DNA of 64,000 nt from Chroococcidiopsis thermalis PCC 7203 (GTDB lineage: Bacteria > Cyanobacteriota > Cyanobacteriia > Cyanobacteriales > Chroococcidiopsidaceae). Positions 35,561 to 45,234 of the stretch are shown one piece after another (positions within the stretch are counted from its first letter, which is position 1; each line of letters begins with the position of its first letter). The stretch is from positions 980,336 through 1,044,335 of the forward strand of contig NC_019695.1 in NCBI RefSeq assembly GCF_000317125.1. Reading direction: 5' to 3'. The position numbers were made by a program, and so were the translations under genes. Below the pieces are notes generated by a model. That model searched no databases. It was given only the letters and a program-made list of their open reading frames with translations, and was not told the origin of the DNA.

Positions 35561-38470
35561 ATGACTAATATGCAGCAAGTTTGGGGTGTACTTGCGATTT
35601 TCATTCTCTGCCCCTGTTTGGGCGGGCTACCGTTAATTGCTTGGATAACTCGTACCCTGACTGGGAGACGACTGGAGCGGATGGGAACTGGTAATATCAG
35701 TGTCTCAGCCGCTTTTTATCATGGTGGTAAGTTAGCGGGCATTTTAGCAGTGCTATCGGAGGCATTGAAAGGTATTGCCGCAGTTCTGCTAGCACGGGCA
35801 TTTTTCCCAACTCAACCAGCGTGGGAATTAATTGCCCTAATTGCCTTGGTCATGGGTCGCTACTGGGTTGGGAAAGGCGCGGGAACCACAAATGTCGTTT
35901 GGGGTTATGTCGTCCATGATTGGCGAGTCGCGCTGTTGGTATTTTTAATTGGAGGGATTAGTTTTACTCTGTTGCGGGAAAAAGAGCTGGGAAGATTTGG
36001 CGTATTATTTCTCTTTCCCACAATTACGGCACTGTTACACTTAAATGATTTTGGTAGAATTGTCGCCGCGATCGCCTTGGCGATATTAATTGGCTGGATT
36101 TACAAAAAGATTCCCGACGATTTAGATTTATCTCCAACAGCAGGACAAGCCGGATCTGAAAAAATGTTTCGTTTTTTTCGTGGTGATAAGGCAATTGTTT
36201 CTCTCGACGACCGACTCGATCCTCAAAAAGTCGGCGATAAGGCAGCTACTTTGTCTCAACTGAAAAGCTGGGGTTATCCCGTACCGATGGGTTGGGTAGT
36301 CGTGCCAGGAGACGACCCAGAACCTCTAATTCAAGCTTTGCAACCTTCAGCTACCCAACCGCTAGTCGTCCGTTCCTCAGCAATTGGAGAAGACTCGGAA
36401 CAAGCGGCGGCGGCGGGACAGTATGAAACCGTACTGCAAGTTACCAGTCGTTCTATGTTAAGGCAGGCGATCGCCCGTACTCAAGCTTCCTACGACCTGC
36501 CAAATGCAGTAGAGTATCGGCGTGCTAGGGGGCAAATCGATGCAGCAATGGCTGTGTTGATTCAAAAGCAAGTTCAGGGAGTTTTTTCTGGCGTAGCTTT
36601 TAGCCGCGACCCAATTACCCAGCAAGGAGATGCTGTTGCGATCGAAGCTTTGCCCGGTGAAGCGCAACAGGTGGTTTCGGGACGATTGACTCCAGAACAA
36701 TACCGAGTTGCGATCGCAGATGTAGAAACATTAGATGTAACGTCTATACATGTCACGTCTCTACAAATGGAAGGTGAAGGAGACGTACCGCTAGAACTGA
36801 TTAAACAAGTTGCCCTTCTCGCCCGCAAAATCGAAGATCGATACCACGGTATCCCCCAAGATATTGAGTGGAGTTACAACGGGAGCCAATTGTGGCTGCT
36901 GCAATCGCGTCCGATTACAACTCTTCTGCCAATTTGGACGCGCAAGATTGCAGCTGAAGTGATTCCTGGGGCAATTCGCCCGTTAACTTGGTCGATCAAC
37001 CGTCCGCTAACTTGTGGCGTGTGGGGGGAGATTTTTACAATTGTTTTAGGCGATCGTTCCCAAGGATTAGATTTTAACGAAACGGCAACGCTGCATTATT
37101 CCCGCGCCTATTTCAATGCGTCGTTGTTAGGATCGATTTTTCGATTGATGGGCTTGCCTGCGGAAAGTCTGGAGTTTTTGACCAGGGGAGCTAAGTTTAG
37201 CAAACCGCCTTTAAGTTCTACGTTAAAAAATGTACCTGGGTTGCTGCGGTTGCTGGGGCGTGAATTGAGTTTAGTCCGAGATTTTCAACAAGACGAGCGG
37301 CAGTATTTTCGTCCTGGTTTGGCAAAATTAGAGCAGCGATCGCCGCAAGAACTTTCGACCAGAGAATTGCTAGAACGGATAGAAGGAATTTTATCACTGC
37401 TCAAACGGGCTACTTATTATAGTATTTTGGCTCCCTTAAGCGCTGCGCTACGACAAGCAGTATTTCGAGTTCGGGATGACAAAATCGACAACAGCCAAAC
37501 GCCAGAAGTAGCCGCATTGCGCGAAATTGCAGCTTTGGCAAAAAAAGCTCGAAAAATAGCGCCGCAATTATCTCCAGAACGAGCATTTGAGCAGTTGGAA
37601 GATACTGCGCCCGGGAGAGAAATTTTGCAGCAGTTCGAGCGATTGCTCGATCGCTACGGCTATTTGAGTCAGGTAGGCACAGATATTGCGGTTCCCACTT
37701 GGAAGGAGGAACCGCAGGTAGTACGAGAATTGTTTATGCAGATGTTGAGCGTGGAGGAAGGCAGTTTTAGAAGCGATCGCTTAGAAATGCAACGTAGTAC
37801 AACGAGAGTTCAGCAACGCATAGATCTTAAAGGAAGAGTTACGCAGGTATACAGCCGCTTATTAGCAGAATTACGCTGGTGTTTCGTGCGACTAGAGGAG
37901 ATATCTTTGCAGTTAGGACAATTATCTCAACCTGGCGATATTTTCTTTTTAGAATTTCCTGAAGTGCAAAGAGTTGTTGCTGAAGATGTGGAGTTTATAT
38001 CTCAATTAACACAATTAGTCGAAGCGAGGCGATCGCAATTCGATCGAGACAGCCAACTCAATCCCATACCCGCTTTAATCTACGGTAATTCTCCCCCGAC
38101 TCTTGTACGCGCGCACAGCAGTGCGCCCCTACAAACTCCCAACTCCCTCTTAAAAGGAATTCCTGCTAGTTCCGGTCAAGTCACGGGAACGATTGTCGTG
38201 TTGCACGATTGGCAAATGCTGCCAGAGATCGATAAAAAAACAATTCTAGTCGTACCTTATACCGATTCCGGTTGGGTAGCCGCGATCGCTAGGGCTGGAG
38301 GATTGATCGCCGAAGTCGGAGGAAGATTATCTCATGGGGCGATCGTAGCGCGAGAGTATGGCATTCCTGCGGTGATGGATGTGCGCGACGCAACTCATTT
38401 ATTGCGCGACGGTCAACAGGTGCGGCTCGACGGTCAAGAGGGTACGGTAGAGATTCTCGGCAGCGATTGA
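35561..38470 (+). CDS. PlsY-like / PEP-synthase-like fusion protein
   Basis: A 969-residue protein. Residues 1-190 form a hydrophobic domain resembling PlsY glycerol-3-phosphate acyltransferase, with GTGNISVSAAF (a diverged SGNxGATN) and GKGAGTTN. Next come a PPDK/PEP-synthase N-terminal domain (about 215-460: VGDKAATLSQLKSWGYPVP, VVRSSAIGEDSEQAAAAGQY, PQDIEWSY) and the C-terminal phosphohistidine domain, GGRLSHGAIVAREYG, with catalytic His925. The PEP-synthase C-terminal TIM barrel is absent. Joining an acyltransferase-like membrane domain to a pyruvate-phosphotransfer module is unusual but occurs in cyanobacterial annotations. Two repeat elements lie inside the gene in frame. Function unknown. 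Confidence 0.8.
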   Translation: MTNMQQVWGVLAIFILCPCLGGLPLIAWITRTLTGRRLERMGTGNISVSAAFYHGGKLAGILAVLSEALKGIAAVLLARAFFPTQPAWELIALIALVMGRYWVGKGAGTTNVVWGYVVHDWRVALLVFLIGGISFTLLREKELGRFGVLFLFPTITALLHLNDFGRIVAAIALAILIGWIYKKIPDDLDLSPTAGQAGSEKMFRFFRGDKAIVSLDDRLDPQKVGDKAATLSQLKSWGYPVPMGWVVVPGDDPEPLIQALQPSATQPLVVRSSAIGEDSEQAAAAGQYETVLQVTSRSMLRQAIARTQASYDLPNAVEYRRARGQIDAAMAVLIQKQVQGVFSGVAFSRDPITQQGDAVAIEALPGEAQQVVSGRLTPEQYRVAIADVETLDVTSIHVTSLQMEGEGDVPLELIKQVALLARKIEDRYHGIPQDIEWSYNGSQLWLLQSRPITTLLPIWTRKIAAEVIPGAIRPLTWSINRPLTCGVWGEIFTIVLGDRSQGLDFNETATLHYSRAYFNASLLGSIFRLMGLPAESLEFLTRGAKFSKPPLSSTLKNVPGLLRLLGRELSLVRDFQQDERQYFRPGLAKLEQRSPQELSTRELLERIEGILSLLKRATYYSILAPLSAALRQAVFRVRDDKIDNSQTPEVAALREIAALAKKARKIAPQLSPERAFEQLEDTAPGREILQQFERLLDRYGYLSQVGTDIAVPTWKEEPQVVRELFMQMLSVEEGSFRSDRLEMQRSTTRVQQRIDLKGRVTQVYSRLLAELRWCFVRLEEISLQLGQLSQPGDIFFLEFPEVQRVVAEDVEFISQLTQLVEARRSQFDRDSQLNPIPALIYGNSPPTLVRAHSSAPLQTPNSLLKGIPASSGQVTGTIVVLHDWQMLPEIDKKTILVVPYTDSGWVAAIARAGGLIAEVGGRLSHGAIVAREYGIPAVMDVRDATHLLRDGQQVRLDGQEGTVEILGSD
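36735..36764. repeat. Intergenic-type repeat inside a coding region (copy 1)
   Basis: Two 15-mers ATGTAACGTCTATAC and ATGTCACGTCTCTAC, each a right half of the GTAGAGACGTTACATG palindrome family. Together they are exactly 30 bp, encoding DVTSIHVTSL within a loop before the QDIEWSY region. Confidence 0.7.
38104..38133. repeat. Intergenic-type repeat inside a coding region (copy 2)
   Basis: TGTACGCGCGCAC-AGCA-GTGCGCCCCTACA, with the same 13+4+13 layout as the perfect palindrome at 13015-13044 (two arm mismatches). It is 30 bp long, so the frame is kept, and it encodes part of a linker (VRAHSSAPLQ) before the phosphohistidine domain. Confidence 0.7.
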
Positions 38471-39142
38471 AGTAGTAGATCTGACTTGAAAATCTATTTT
38501 CAAGTCAGGTCTGACGAATAAATGTCATTTTGTTCTGAATCACCGTATACATAGTTGTAAAACTTAACTTTAAATGTGAATTAATGTTCGATTTAGTACA
38601 AAGCGTAAATTGTAGATTGCTAAAAGTTTAAGGAATTTAAAAATCTAATACCAGCAATTATACTCAGCAAATCTCGATTGATTATCGACAAGCAAAAATA
38701 CCTTGGGATCGATTGATAGTTACGATAAACAACTTGCACTGCTATAGGAATCAATAGGCGATCGCCGCGATTGTTCAGAGGTAACCAATGTTAACTATAG
38801 ATAGTTCAATAGACAATTTAAAAACCATAAACTTTTGCTTATCAGAGCGATATTAGATTTATTTAACTGTCACTCGTTAAAAGTTAACAAATTTTGCACT
38901 AAAAGCTGTAAGCTTATTAAAACAACATTAATTTTGGTGTTCGTTGTCTCTTAAAGACTCGATTTGCATGTAGCTCAGTTGTGAAATTTCAACTTTGCAA
39001 CTTCACAGCTACGATCACCTATTTCGCTGAGCCAAACCAGTATTTTAGATCGAACCATGCATTTTATATGCAAGAAACTCAACAGTTTCATTGCATGGAT
39101 TTGCCTTGATATAAACCATTGAATGTGCTTGAGGAAGGTTGT
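38471..39142. promoter_or_regulatory. Intergenic region upstream of nrtA
   Basis: About 670 bases with no gene. GTTCGATTTAGTAC at 38586-38599 fits GTN10AC and is close to the NtcA consensus GTAN8TAC, but it lies 544 nt from the start and the -10 spacing is poor. Nearer the gene, an inverted repeat TAGCT...GTGAA/TTCAC...AGCTA (about 38970-39013) could be an operator or leader hairpin. nrt operons are normally NtcA-controlled; this is not demonstrated here. Confidence 0.4.
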
Positions 39143-40489
39143 ATGACGGAGTTTTCTCGCCGGAAATTTATCATAACTGCTGGTGCTTCTGCGGTTGGTT
39201 CGGTGTTTCTGAAAGGTTGTTTGGGGAATCCACCAGATTCCGTGACTGGTACTCAAACGCAACAAGTTGCAGCAGTGAATGTTAGTCCCGAACAAGCACC
39301 AGAAACAACAAGAGTCAAGTTAGGATATATCCCTATTGTTGAAGCAGCACCCATAATTATTGCTAAAGAAAAAGGCTTTTTTGCGAAGTACGGCATGACC
39401 GATGTAGATGTTTCCAAACAAGCCTCTTGGGGTTCGATGCGAGACAATACAGAAATTGGTGCGGCTGGTGGTGGTGTTGATGGCGGTCAATATCAAATGC
39501 CGATGCCACATCTCATTACAGAAGGGCGGATCACCAAAGGCAACAAGCCGATTCCAATGTATGTGTTAGCGCAATTAAACACGCAAGGAAATGGCATTGC
39601 GATCGCTGAGAAACACCGAGGCAAAGGAATAGAACTAGAACTAGCCAAAGGTGGCAAAAACTTATTCGGTCAACTCAAATCAGCTAACACTCCCTTCACT
39701 GCTGCCTATACATTTGCTCAAGTCAACCAAGATTTTTGGATTCGCTACTGGCTAGCTGCTGGCGGTGTTAATCCCGATGCTGATGTCAAATTAATTCCCG
39801 TACCAGCCGCCCAAACTGTTGCCAACATGAAAACAGGCACGATGGATGCTTTCAGTACGGGCGACCCCTGGCCCTACCGCATTGTCAAAGATAAAATCGG
39901 TTTCTTGGCAATGCTAACCGCAGACATGTGGGAGTTTCACCCAGAAGAATACTTAGCATTACGGGCAGAGTGGGTTGATAAACATCCCAAAGCAACCAAG
40001 GCGCTACTCAAAGGCATCATGGAAGCGCAACAGTGGTTAGATAACTTCGACAACCGTGAAGAAGCCGCCAAAATCCTCGGCGGACGGAACTACTTCAACT
40101 TGCCAGCCGAAATTCTTGCCGGACCATTTGCAGGTAAATACGACATGGGCGAAGGTCGGACAGTTGACGATCGCAACAAAGCCGTACTTTACTGGAAAGA
40201 TCCTAGAGGTAGCGTTTCCTATCCCTACAAGAGTCACGACCTTTGGTTCTTAACAGAAAGCGTCCGCTGGGGCTTTTTACCACCAGACAGCCTGACAAAA
40301 GCCCAAGCATTAATTGATAAAGTCAACCGCGAAGACTTGTGGAAAGAAGCAGCCAAAGAATTAGGCGTTGCAGCTGCCGATATTCCCACCAGCACCTCCC
40401 GTGGCGTAGAAACATTTTTCGATGGAGTCAAATTCGACCCCGAAAATCCTGCTGCCTACTTAAAGAGTTTGAAGATCAAAAAAGCCTAA
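39143..40489 (+). CDS. nrtA: Nitrate ABC transporter substrate-binding lipoprotein
   Basis: A 448-residue protein with a twin-arginine leader ([11 protein letters not shown]) and lipobox Cys in LKGC, followed by the NrtA fold: [30 protein letters not shown] and the [10 protein letters not shown] segment. It binds nitrate or nitrite outside the plasma membrane and passes it to NrtB. ATG 39143 follows GAGGAAGG; the upstream TTG-type start at 39119 would add eight residues. First gene of nrtABCD; nirA and narB are not adjacent, so assimilation enzymes must be encoded elsewhere. Confidence 0.93.
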   Translation: MTEFSRRKFIITAGASAVGSVFLKGCLGNPPDSVTGTQTQQVAAVNVSPEQAPETTRVKLGYIPIVEAAPIIIAKEKGFFAKYGMTDVDVSKQASWGSMRDNTEIGAAGGGVDGGQYQMPMPHLITEGRITKGNKPIPMYVLAQLNTQGNGIAIAEKHRGKGIELELAKGGKNLFGQLKSANTPFTAAYTFAQVNQDFWIRYWLAAGGVNPDADVKLIPVPAAQTVANMKTGTMDAFSTGDPWPYRIVKDKIGFLAMLTADMWEFHPEEYLALRAEWVDKHPKATKALLKGIMEAQQWLDNFDNREEAAKILGGRNYFNLPAEILAGPFAGKYDMGEGRTVDDRNKAVLYWKDPRGSVSYPYKSHDLWFLTESVRWGFLPPDSLTKAQALIDKVNREDLWKEAAKELGVAAADIPTSTSRGVETFFDGVKFDPENPAAYLKSLKIKKA

Positions 40490-40561
40490 CGTCTAAAATT
40501 CGGAATTCGGAATTAGCAATTACTATCAACTATCCATGTAAATCTGAGGAACAGACGATCG

Positions 40562-41398
40562 ATGACTACATATTCTCCTAGAAGACGGGCTAGCGCAGAT
40601 AATAGCTTTTTAGCAGGCTTGCAAAAAAGACTGCCTGACTTTTTACCACCATTTATCGCGATCGCGATCTTTTTAGCAATTTGGCAACTCTTTTCTCTCA
40701 CACCAGGAGCCACATTACCTGGACCTATAAAAGTTATTCAAGACACTTGGATATTAATTTTCTGGCCCTTCTACGACCGAGGTGGCACGGATAAAGGCTT
40801 ATTTTGGCAGATCTGGGCGAGCTTGCAACGGGTAGCAATTAGTTACACATTAGCGGCAATTGTAGGAATCGGCTTAGGAATCTTAATTGGTACGTCGAAA
40901 GTGATGTCCAAAGCACTAGATCCACTCTTCCAATTACTCAGAACAGTACCACCTCTAGCTTGGGTTCCCATCTCTCTAGCTGCCCTCAGACAAAACGAAC
41001 CCGCTGCCTTATTCGTTATCTTCATCACGGCAATTTGGCCCATTTTGATCAACACGGCAGTAGGAGTCAAAGAAATTCCCAGCGATTACAACAACGTCGC
41101 CAAAGTACTGCAATTAACTAAAAAAGAATACTTTTTCAACATTCTCATCCCTGCGGCACTACCCTACATTTTCACAGGGCTACGAATTGCGATCGGTCTA
41201 GCTTGGCTGGCAATTATCGCTGCTGAAATCGTCATGTCCGGTATCGTCGGCATTGGTTTCTTCATCTGGGAAGCTTATCAAAACAACAACGTCAGCGAAG
41301 TTATCCTTGCCCTAATTTACATTGGTGTAGTTGGTTTGTTACTCGACAAACTCATGGCTTGGATACAAACGCTGATCTTGCCAGCAGAACAAAAATAA
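40562..41398 (+). CDS. nrtB: Nitrate ABC transporter permease
   Basis: A 278-residue protein with about six membrane helices and the EAA-loop motif for ATPase docking (around VLQLTKKEYFFNILIPAALP, roughly 178-200). It forms the membrane channel with NrtC and NrtD. Located 72 nt after nrtA with a GAGGAACAG box upstream of the ATG. Confidence 0.92.
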   Translation: MTTYSPRRRASADNSFLAGLQKRLPDFLPPFIAIAIFLAIWQLFSLTPGATLPGPIKVIQDTWILIFWPFYDRGGTDKGLFWQIWASLQRVAISYTLAAIVGIGLGILIGTSKVMSKALDPLFQLLRTVPPLAWVPISLAALRQNEPAALFVIFITAIWPILINTAVGVKEIPSDYNNVAKVLQLTKKEYFFNILIPAALPYIFTGLRIAIGLAWLAIIAAEIVMSGIVGIGFFIWEAYQNNNVSEVILALIYIGVVGLLLDKLMAWIQTLILPAEQK

Positions 41399-41524
41399 GA
41401 CAAGGGAGACAAGGAGGACAAGGGAGACAAGGGAGAAGTCAAAAGGCAAAAGTCAAAAATCAAAATCTCCCCGCACTCCGTCCTTACCAACTACCAATTA
41501 CCAACTACCAATTACCAAATAGCC
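41399..41524. repeat. Short tandem repeats between nrtB and nrtC
   Basis: GACAAGG(GA) units (about 41399-41432), AAAGTCAAAA units (about 41435-41463) and ACTACCAATTACCA units (about 41485-41519) fill the gap. The last unit ends 5 nt before the nrtC ATG, leaving no normal Shine-Dalgarno. Confidence 0.8.
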
Positions 41525-43528
41525 ATGTCTGTATTCGTTGCTGTTGACCAAATAGATAAAGTTTTCAATCTCGTCGGTGGGGGACAATACATTGCTCTCA
41601 AAGGCATTGACCTTCAGATTAAAAAGGGTGAGTTTGTATCGCTGATCGGTCACTCTGGCTGCGGTAAATCGACGCTACTCAACATGATTGCAGGATTAGA
41701 CCTGCCCACAGAGGGAATTGTCACTCTGGAAGGACAAAGAATTACCAAGCCAGGACCAGACCGAATGGTGGTGTTTCAGAACTACTCGCTTCTACCTTGG
41801 CGGACGGTACGGGAAAACATCGCCCTGGCTGTAGATGCTGTAATGAAGGGCGCACCTGCGGGAGAACGCCGCGCCATTGTCGAAAAGCACATCGATATGG
41901 TAGGTTTGCGTCCCCATGCCGATAAGCCACCAGGAATGCTATCGGGGGGACAAAAACAACGGGTGGCGATCGCCCGTGCTTTAGCGCTGCGTCCGAAGTT
42001 GTTGTTACTGGACGAACCCTTTGGGGCGTTAGATGCACTGACGCGGGGTAACTTGCAAGAACAGCTGATGCAAATCTGCGAAGAGAACCAAGTCACAGCC
42101 GTGATGGTGACGCACGATGTAGACGAAGCTGTATTGCTGAGCGATCGCATCGTCATGTTAACCAACGGACCCGAATCGAAAATTGGTGGCATTTTAGAAG
42201 TAGATATCCCCAGACCTCGTAAGCGGATGCAGGTTGTAGAACATCCCAGCTATTACAGTCTGCGCAGCGAAATGATCTACTTTTTAAATCAGCAAAAACG
42301 AGTCAAGCAAATTCGGGCGCGGAAGAAAACAGCTGTTGCCCGCCACGGTTTAGAAAAAGTCAATTTGGAAATCGGCTTCGTTCCCTTAACCGCTTGCGCA
42401 CCACTGGCGATCGCTCAAGAAAAAGGTTTCTTTGCCAAGCATGGCTTAGATGAAGTCACCCTAGTACGGGAAACCAGCTGGCGCGGGATTGTCGATGGAA
42501 TTGCAGGCGGCTACATCGATGCTGCCCAAATGCCTTCAGGGATGCCAATGTGGTTGACTTTGGGTGGTCATGAGAATAAACCGATACCCACGGTTACTTC
42601 TTTAACCATGACTCGTAACGGCAACGCCATCACCTTATCAAAACGCTTTTACGACCAAGGAGTTTACAACCTCACCGACTTCAAACAGCACTTGCTGCGT
42701 ACCCGCGACCAGCGGCATACGATGGGGGTCGTACATCCTTCCTCAATGCACAGCGTCCTCTTGCGCTACTGGCTAGCCGCAGGTGGTATCGACCCCGATT
42801 TAGATGTTGACGTTCACACCATTCCCCCAGCCCAAATGGTTGCCGACCTCAAAGCGGGTAGTATTGATGGATTCTGCGTTGGCGAACCTTGGAACTACCG
42901 CGCTGCTGAAGAAGGAATTGGCTTTACCGCTGCTACCGATTTAGAAATTTGGCTGGGACACCCAGGAAAAGTTCTGGGCGTGCGGGAAGATTGGGCAGCA
43001 GCGTATCCTAACACGCATATCGCTCTAGTCAAAGCACTTTTAGAAGCTTGCTACTATTGCTCTTTGCCAGAAAATGCTGAAGAAATTCGTCACATTTTGG
43101 CACGGCGGGAATATGTTAGTACCAGCGTCGATTATATTCAGTTGCTAGACCCCGATAGCAGCAGTTGCGATCTGAGTAGTCCAATGCGGGAGTATGCTCA
43201 CCACCAATTCTTTTCTGAAGCTGCAATCAATCGCCCCAGCCGCACGGAGCAAACTTGGATCGTGACTCAACTAGCACGTTGGGGTCACACTCCCTTCCCC
43301 AGAAATTGGGTAGAAATTATCGAACGGATCTGCCGTGTCGGAGTCTTCAGTACAGCTGCTAGAGAACTCGGCTTAGATGTCAGCTACACCCGCCAGCCGC
43401 TCAAACTCTTCGACGGGACTGTATTTAATGCCGACGACCCACTCGGCTATCTCAACAGTCTAGCAATCAAACGTGACTTCTCTGTAGCCGAAGTGATTCT
43501 CGACGCACCAATCCGCAGAGCAGCCTAG
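41525..43528 (+). CDS. nrtC: Nitrate transporter ATPase with C-terminal NrtA-like regulatory domain
   Basis: A 667-residue protein. The first 255 residues are an ABC ATPase: Walker A GHSGCGKST, signature LSGGQKQR, Walker B LLLLDEPFGALD and an H-loop VTHDVDEA. From about residue 275 an NrtA-like domain follows (LEIGFVPLTACAPLAIAQEK, GEPWNYR). In characterised cyanobacteria this domain mediates ammonium- and nitrate-dependent inhibition of transport. The ORF is full-length. Confidence 0.94.
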   Translation: MSVFVAVDQIDKVFNLVGGGQYIALKGIDLQIKKGEFVSLIGHSGCGKSTLLNMIAGLDLPTEGIVTLEGQRITKPGPDRMVVFQNYSLLPWRTVRENIALAVDAVMKGAPAGERRAIVEKHIDMVGLRPHADKPPGMLSGGQKQRVAIARALALRPKLLLLDEPFGALDALTRGNLQEQLMQICEENQVTAVMVTHDVDEAVLLSDRIVMLTNGPESKIGGILEVDIPRPRKRMQVVEHPSYYSLRSEMIYFLNQQKRVKQIRARKKTAVARHGLEKVNLEIGFVPLTACAPLAIAQEKGFFAKHGLDEVTLVRETSWRGIVDGIAGGYIDAAQMPSGMPMWLTLGGHENKPIPTVTSLTMTRNGNAITLSKRFYDQGVYNLTDFKQHLLRTRDQRHTMGVVHPSSMHSVLLRYWLAAGGIDPDLDVDVHTIPPAQMVADLKAGSIDGFCVGEPWNYRAAEEGIGFTAATDLEIWLGHPGKVLGVREDWAAAYPNTHIALVKALLEACYYCSLPENAEEIRHILARREYVSTSVDYIQLLDPDSSSCDLSSPMREYAHHQFFSEAAINRPSRTEQTWIVTQLARWGHTPFPRNWVEIIERICRVGVFSTAARELGLDVSYTRQPLKLFDGTVFNADDPLGYLNSLAIKRDFSVAEVILDAPIRRAA

Positions 43529-43659
43529 CTGAATTGTTAATGGGTAATGGGTAAAGTCGTAAGTCGTAAGTTGTAAGTCGTAAGTAGAGAAGAACTTGCC
43601 TCTCAGCAACTACCAACTACCAACTACCAATTACCAACTACCAACTACCAATTACCATA
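43529..43659. repeat. Short tandem repeats between nrtC and nrtD
   Basis: GTAAGTC units (about 43556-43585) and CAACTACCA/AATTACCA units (about 43609-43656) reach to within 3 nt of the nrtD ATG, which again lacks a normal Shine-Dalgarno. Confidence 0.8.
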
Positions 43660-44526
43660 ATGAACAACGCTTTTGCTTATACAGACATCGCCAGAAATCG
43701 TTTAGGCAAGCCACTCTCTACAGTGCAGTCTAATCGTCAGGCTTTCGTACAGATTAAGGACGTTTGTAAAGTCTATCCCACCAAAAACGGTCCCTTCACT
43801 GTCCTTGATGGGGTGAATCTCAGTGTCTATGAAGGGGAGTTTATTTGCGTGATCGGTCACTCCGGTTGCGGTAAGAGTACGCTGTTAAATATGGTTTCGG
43901 GTTTTGCTCATCCCACTTCAGGAGATGTTTTAGTTGATGGTAGTCCCGTGACTAAACCAGGACCAGATCGGATGGTGGTATTTCAAAACTATGCCTTGCT
44001 CCCTTGGCGGACTGCGTTTGAAAATGTCTATTTGGCAGTGAATGCCGTACATCCCAACAAGCCAGAAGCAGAAAAGCGGGCGATCGTGCGGGAACATTTG
44101 GCAATGGTTGGACTCGCGGAAGCCGCAGATAAGAAGCCACCGCAACTATCTGGGGGAATGAAACAGCGGGTTTCGATCGCCCGTGCTTTGGCAATTCGTC
44201 CCAAGGTGATGATTTTAGACGAACCTTTCGGGGCGTTGGATGCAATTACCAAAGAGGAGTTGCAGGAAGAGTTACTGAAAATCTGGAACGACCATAAATG
44301 CACCGTGTTAATGATCACCCACGATATTGACGAGGCACTATTCTTAGCAGATCGCCTGGTGATGATGACCAACGGTCCTCACGCTAAAATTGGCGAGGTG
44401 TTAGATATTCCTTTCGCCCGTCCCCGCGATCGCGCTCGCATCATGGAAGATCCACAATACTATCAACTGCGCAACTACGCTTTAGACTTCCTCTACAACC
44501 GTTTCGCCCACGACGATGTCGGTTAG
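43660..44526 (+). CDS. nrtD: Nitrate ABC transporter ATPase
   Basis: A 288-residue ABC ATPase with Walker A GHSGCGKST, signature LSGGMKQR and Walker B VMILDEPFGALD. It lacks the NrtA-like C-terminal domain of its paralogue NrtC, with which it forms the heterodimeric motor. An N-terminal extension of about 28 residues precedes the ATPase domain. Last gene of the operon. Confidence 0.93.
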   Translation: MNNAFAYTDIARNRLGKPLSTVQSNRQAFVQIKDVCKVYPTKNGPFTVLDGVNLSVYEGEFICVIGHSGCGKSTLLNMVSGFAHPTSGDVLVDGSPVTKPGPDRMVVFQNYALLPWRTAFENVYLAVNAVHPNKPEAEKRAIVREHLAMVGLAEAADKKPPQLSGGMKQRVSIARALAIRPKVMILDEPFGALDAITKEELQEELLKIWNDHKCTVLMITHDIDEALFLADRLVMMTNGPHAKIGEVLDIPFARPRDRARIMEDPQYYQLRNYALDFLYNRFAHDDVG

Positions 44527-44531
44527 TTATT

Positions 44532-44558
44532 AGTAGGGTGGGCGATGCCCACCCTACT
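44532..44558 (+). terminator. Hairpin downstream of nrtD
   Basis: AGTAGGGTGGGC-GAT-GCCCACCCTACT, a 12-bp stem 6 nt after the nrtD stop. It is a plausible end of the nrt transcript; similar GGGTG-GGC palindromes recur at about 53065-53095, so it may also be a repeat. Confidence 0.6.
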
Positions 44559-45234
44559 GAGAAAGAAGTAATAATCGGCACAATAATTAGATTCAATAGA
44601 TGTAATAATAGGTTCTAATTATATGGGTAAATCCCCTCCATAGAAGCTAGTAGAGCCGCTTGCGTATAGGATCTTATCTATCGCAACCATATAAGATTTA
44701 TTCAATATTTATTTCATTAAATTAACTAAACTCGCTCTAAAAGTTGTAATCTATTTTTAATGTAACTTTTCAAGCAGCTCCAAAAGCTTCAAAGCACATA
44801 GTTTTTGAAGTCAATGACTGCCTGAAACCGGGATAAATATCTTGCAATTAACTTGTTGTTAATTGTTGCTTATGCCTGGAATTGCATTTAGGTTCGATCT
44901 TAGCCGATTCAGATTCAAGTTACTTGCAACTACTTTAACCTCTCAAAACAAGATACGGCGACAATCGCCATGTGGTTGAGAAACCTATATTTTGCTTTGT
45001 TGGTTGGTTGCAAAGTAGCAACTTATTACCAGCCAATTTCTTATCGAGATTTTTCAAAAAATGCCACTTTGAGATATTGAATTTCGTAATCCGACATCTA
45101 ACCTTAGATGTATTCTAACTCGACATGTTGCGATCGGAAAATCTACCAAGCATCAAATTTTTTCGTAGTCATAAATAGTTTTGGCTCTATGTAGCAAGGT
45201 TGCTTAGTTTGCTGTTGTCTTTCGTCTCTTTCTC
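44559..45234. promoter_or_regulatory. Intergenic region upstream of bicA with two perfect inverted repeats
   Basis: Perfect inverted repeats CAATTAAC-TTGTT-GTTAATTG (44845-44865) and ACATCTAA-CC-TTAGATGT (45094-45111) stand out in otherwise AT-rich DNA; no gene is seen. LysR-type regulators of the carbon-concentrating system (CmpR, NdhR/CcmR) recognise dyads of similar size, but neither sequence fits their published consensus exactly. Confidence 0.4.

Noticed and set aside
38586-38599. NtcA site for nrtA
   Set aside because: GTTCGATTTAGTAC fits GTN10AC but is 544 nt from the start and lacks a well-spaced -10; listed only as weak in the intergenic entry.
44028-44372. Antisense frame in nrtD
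   Set aside because: Mirror of the conserved ABC ATPase reading frame.
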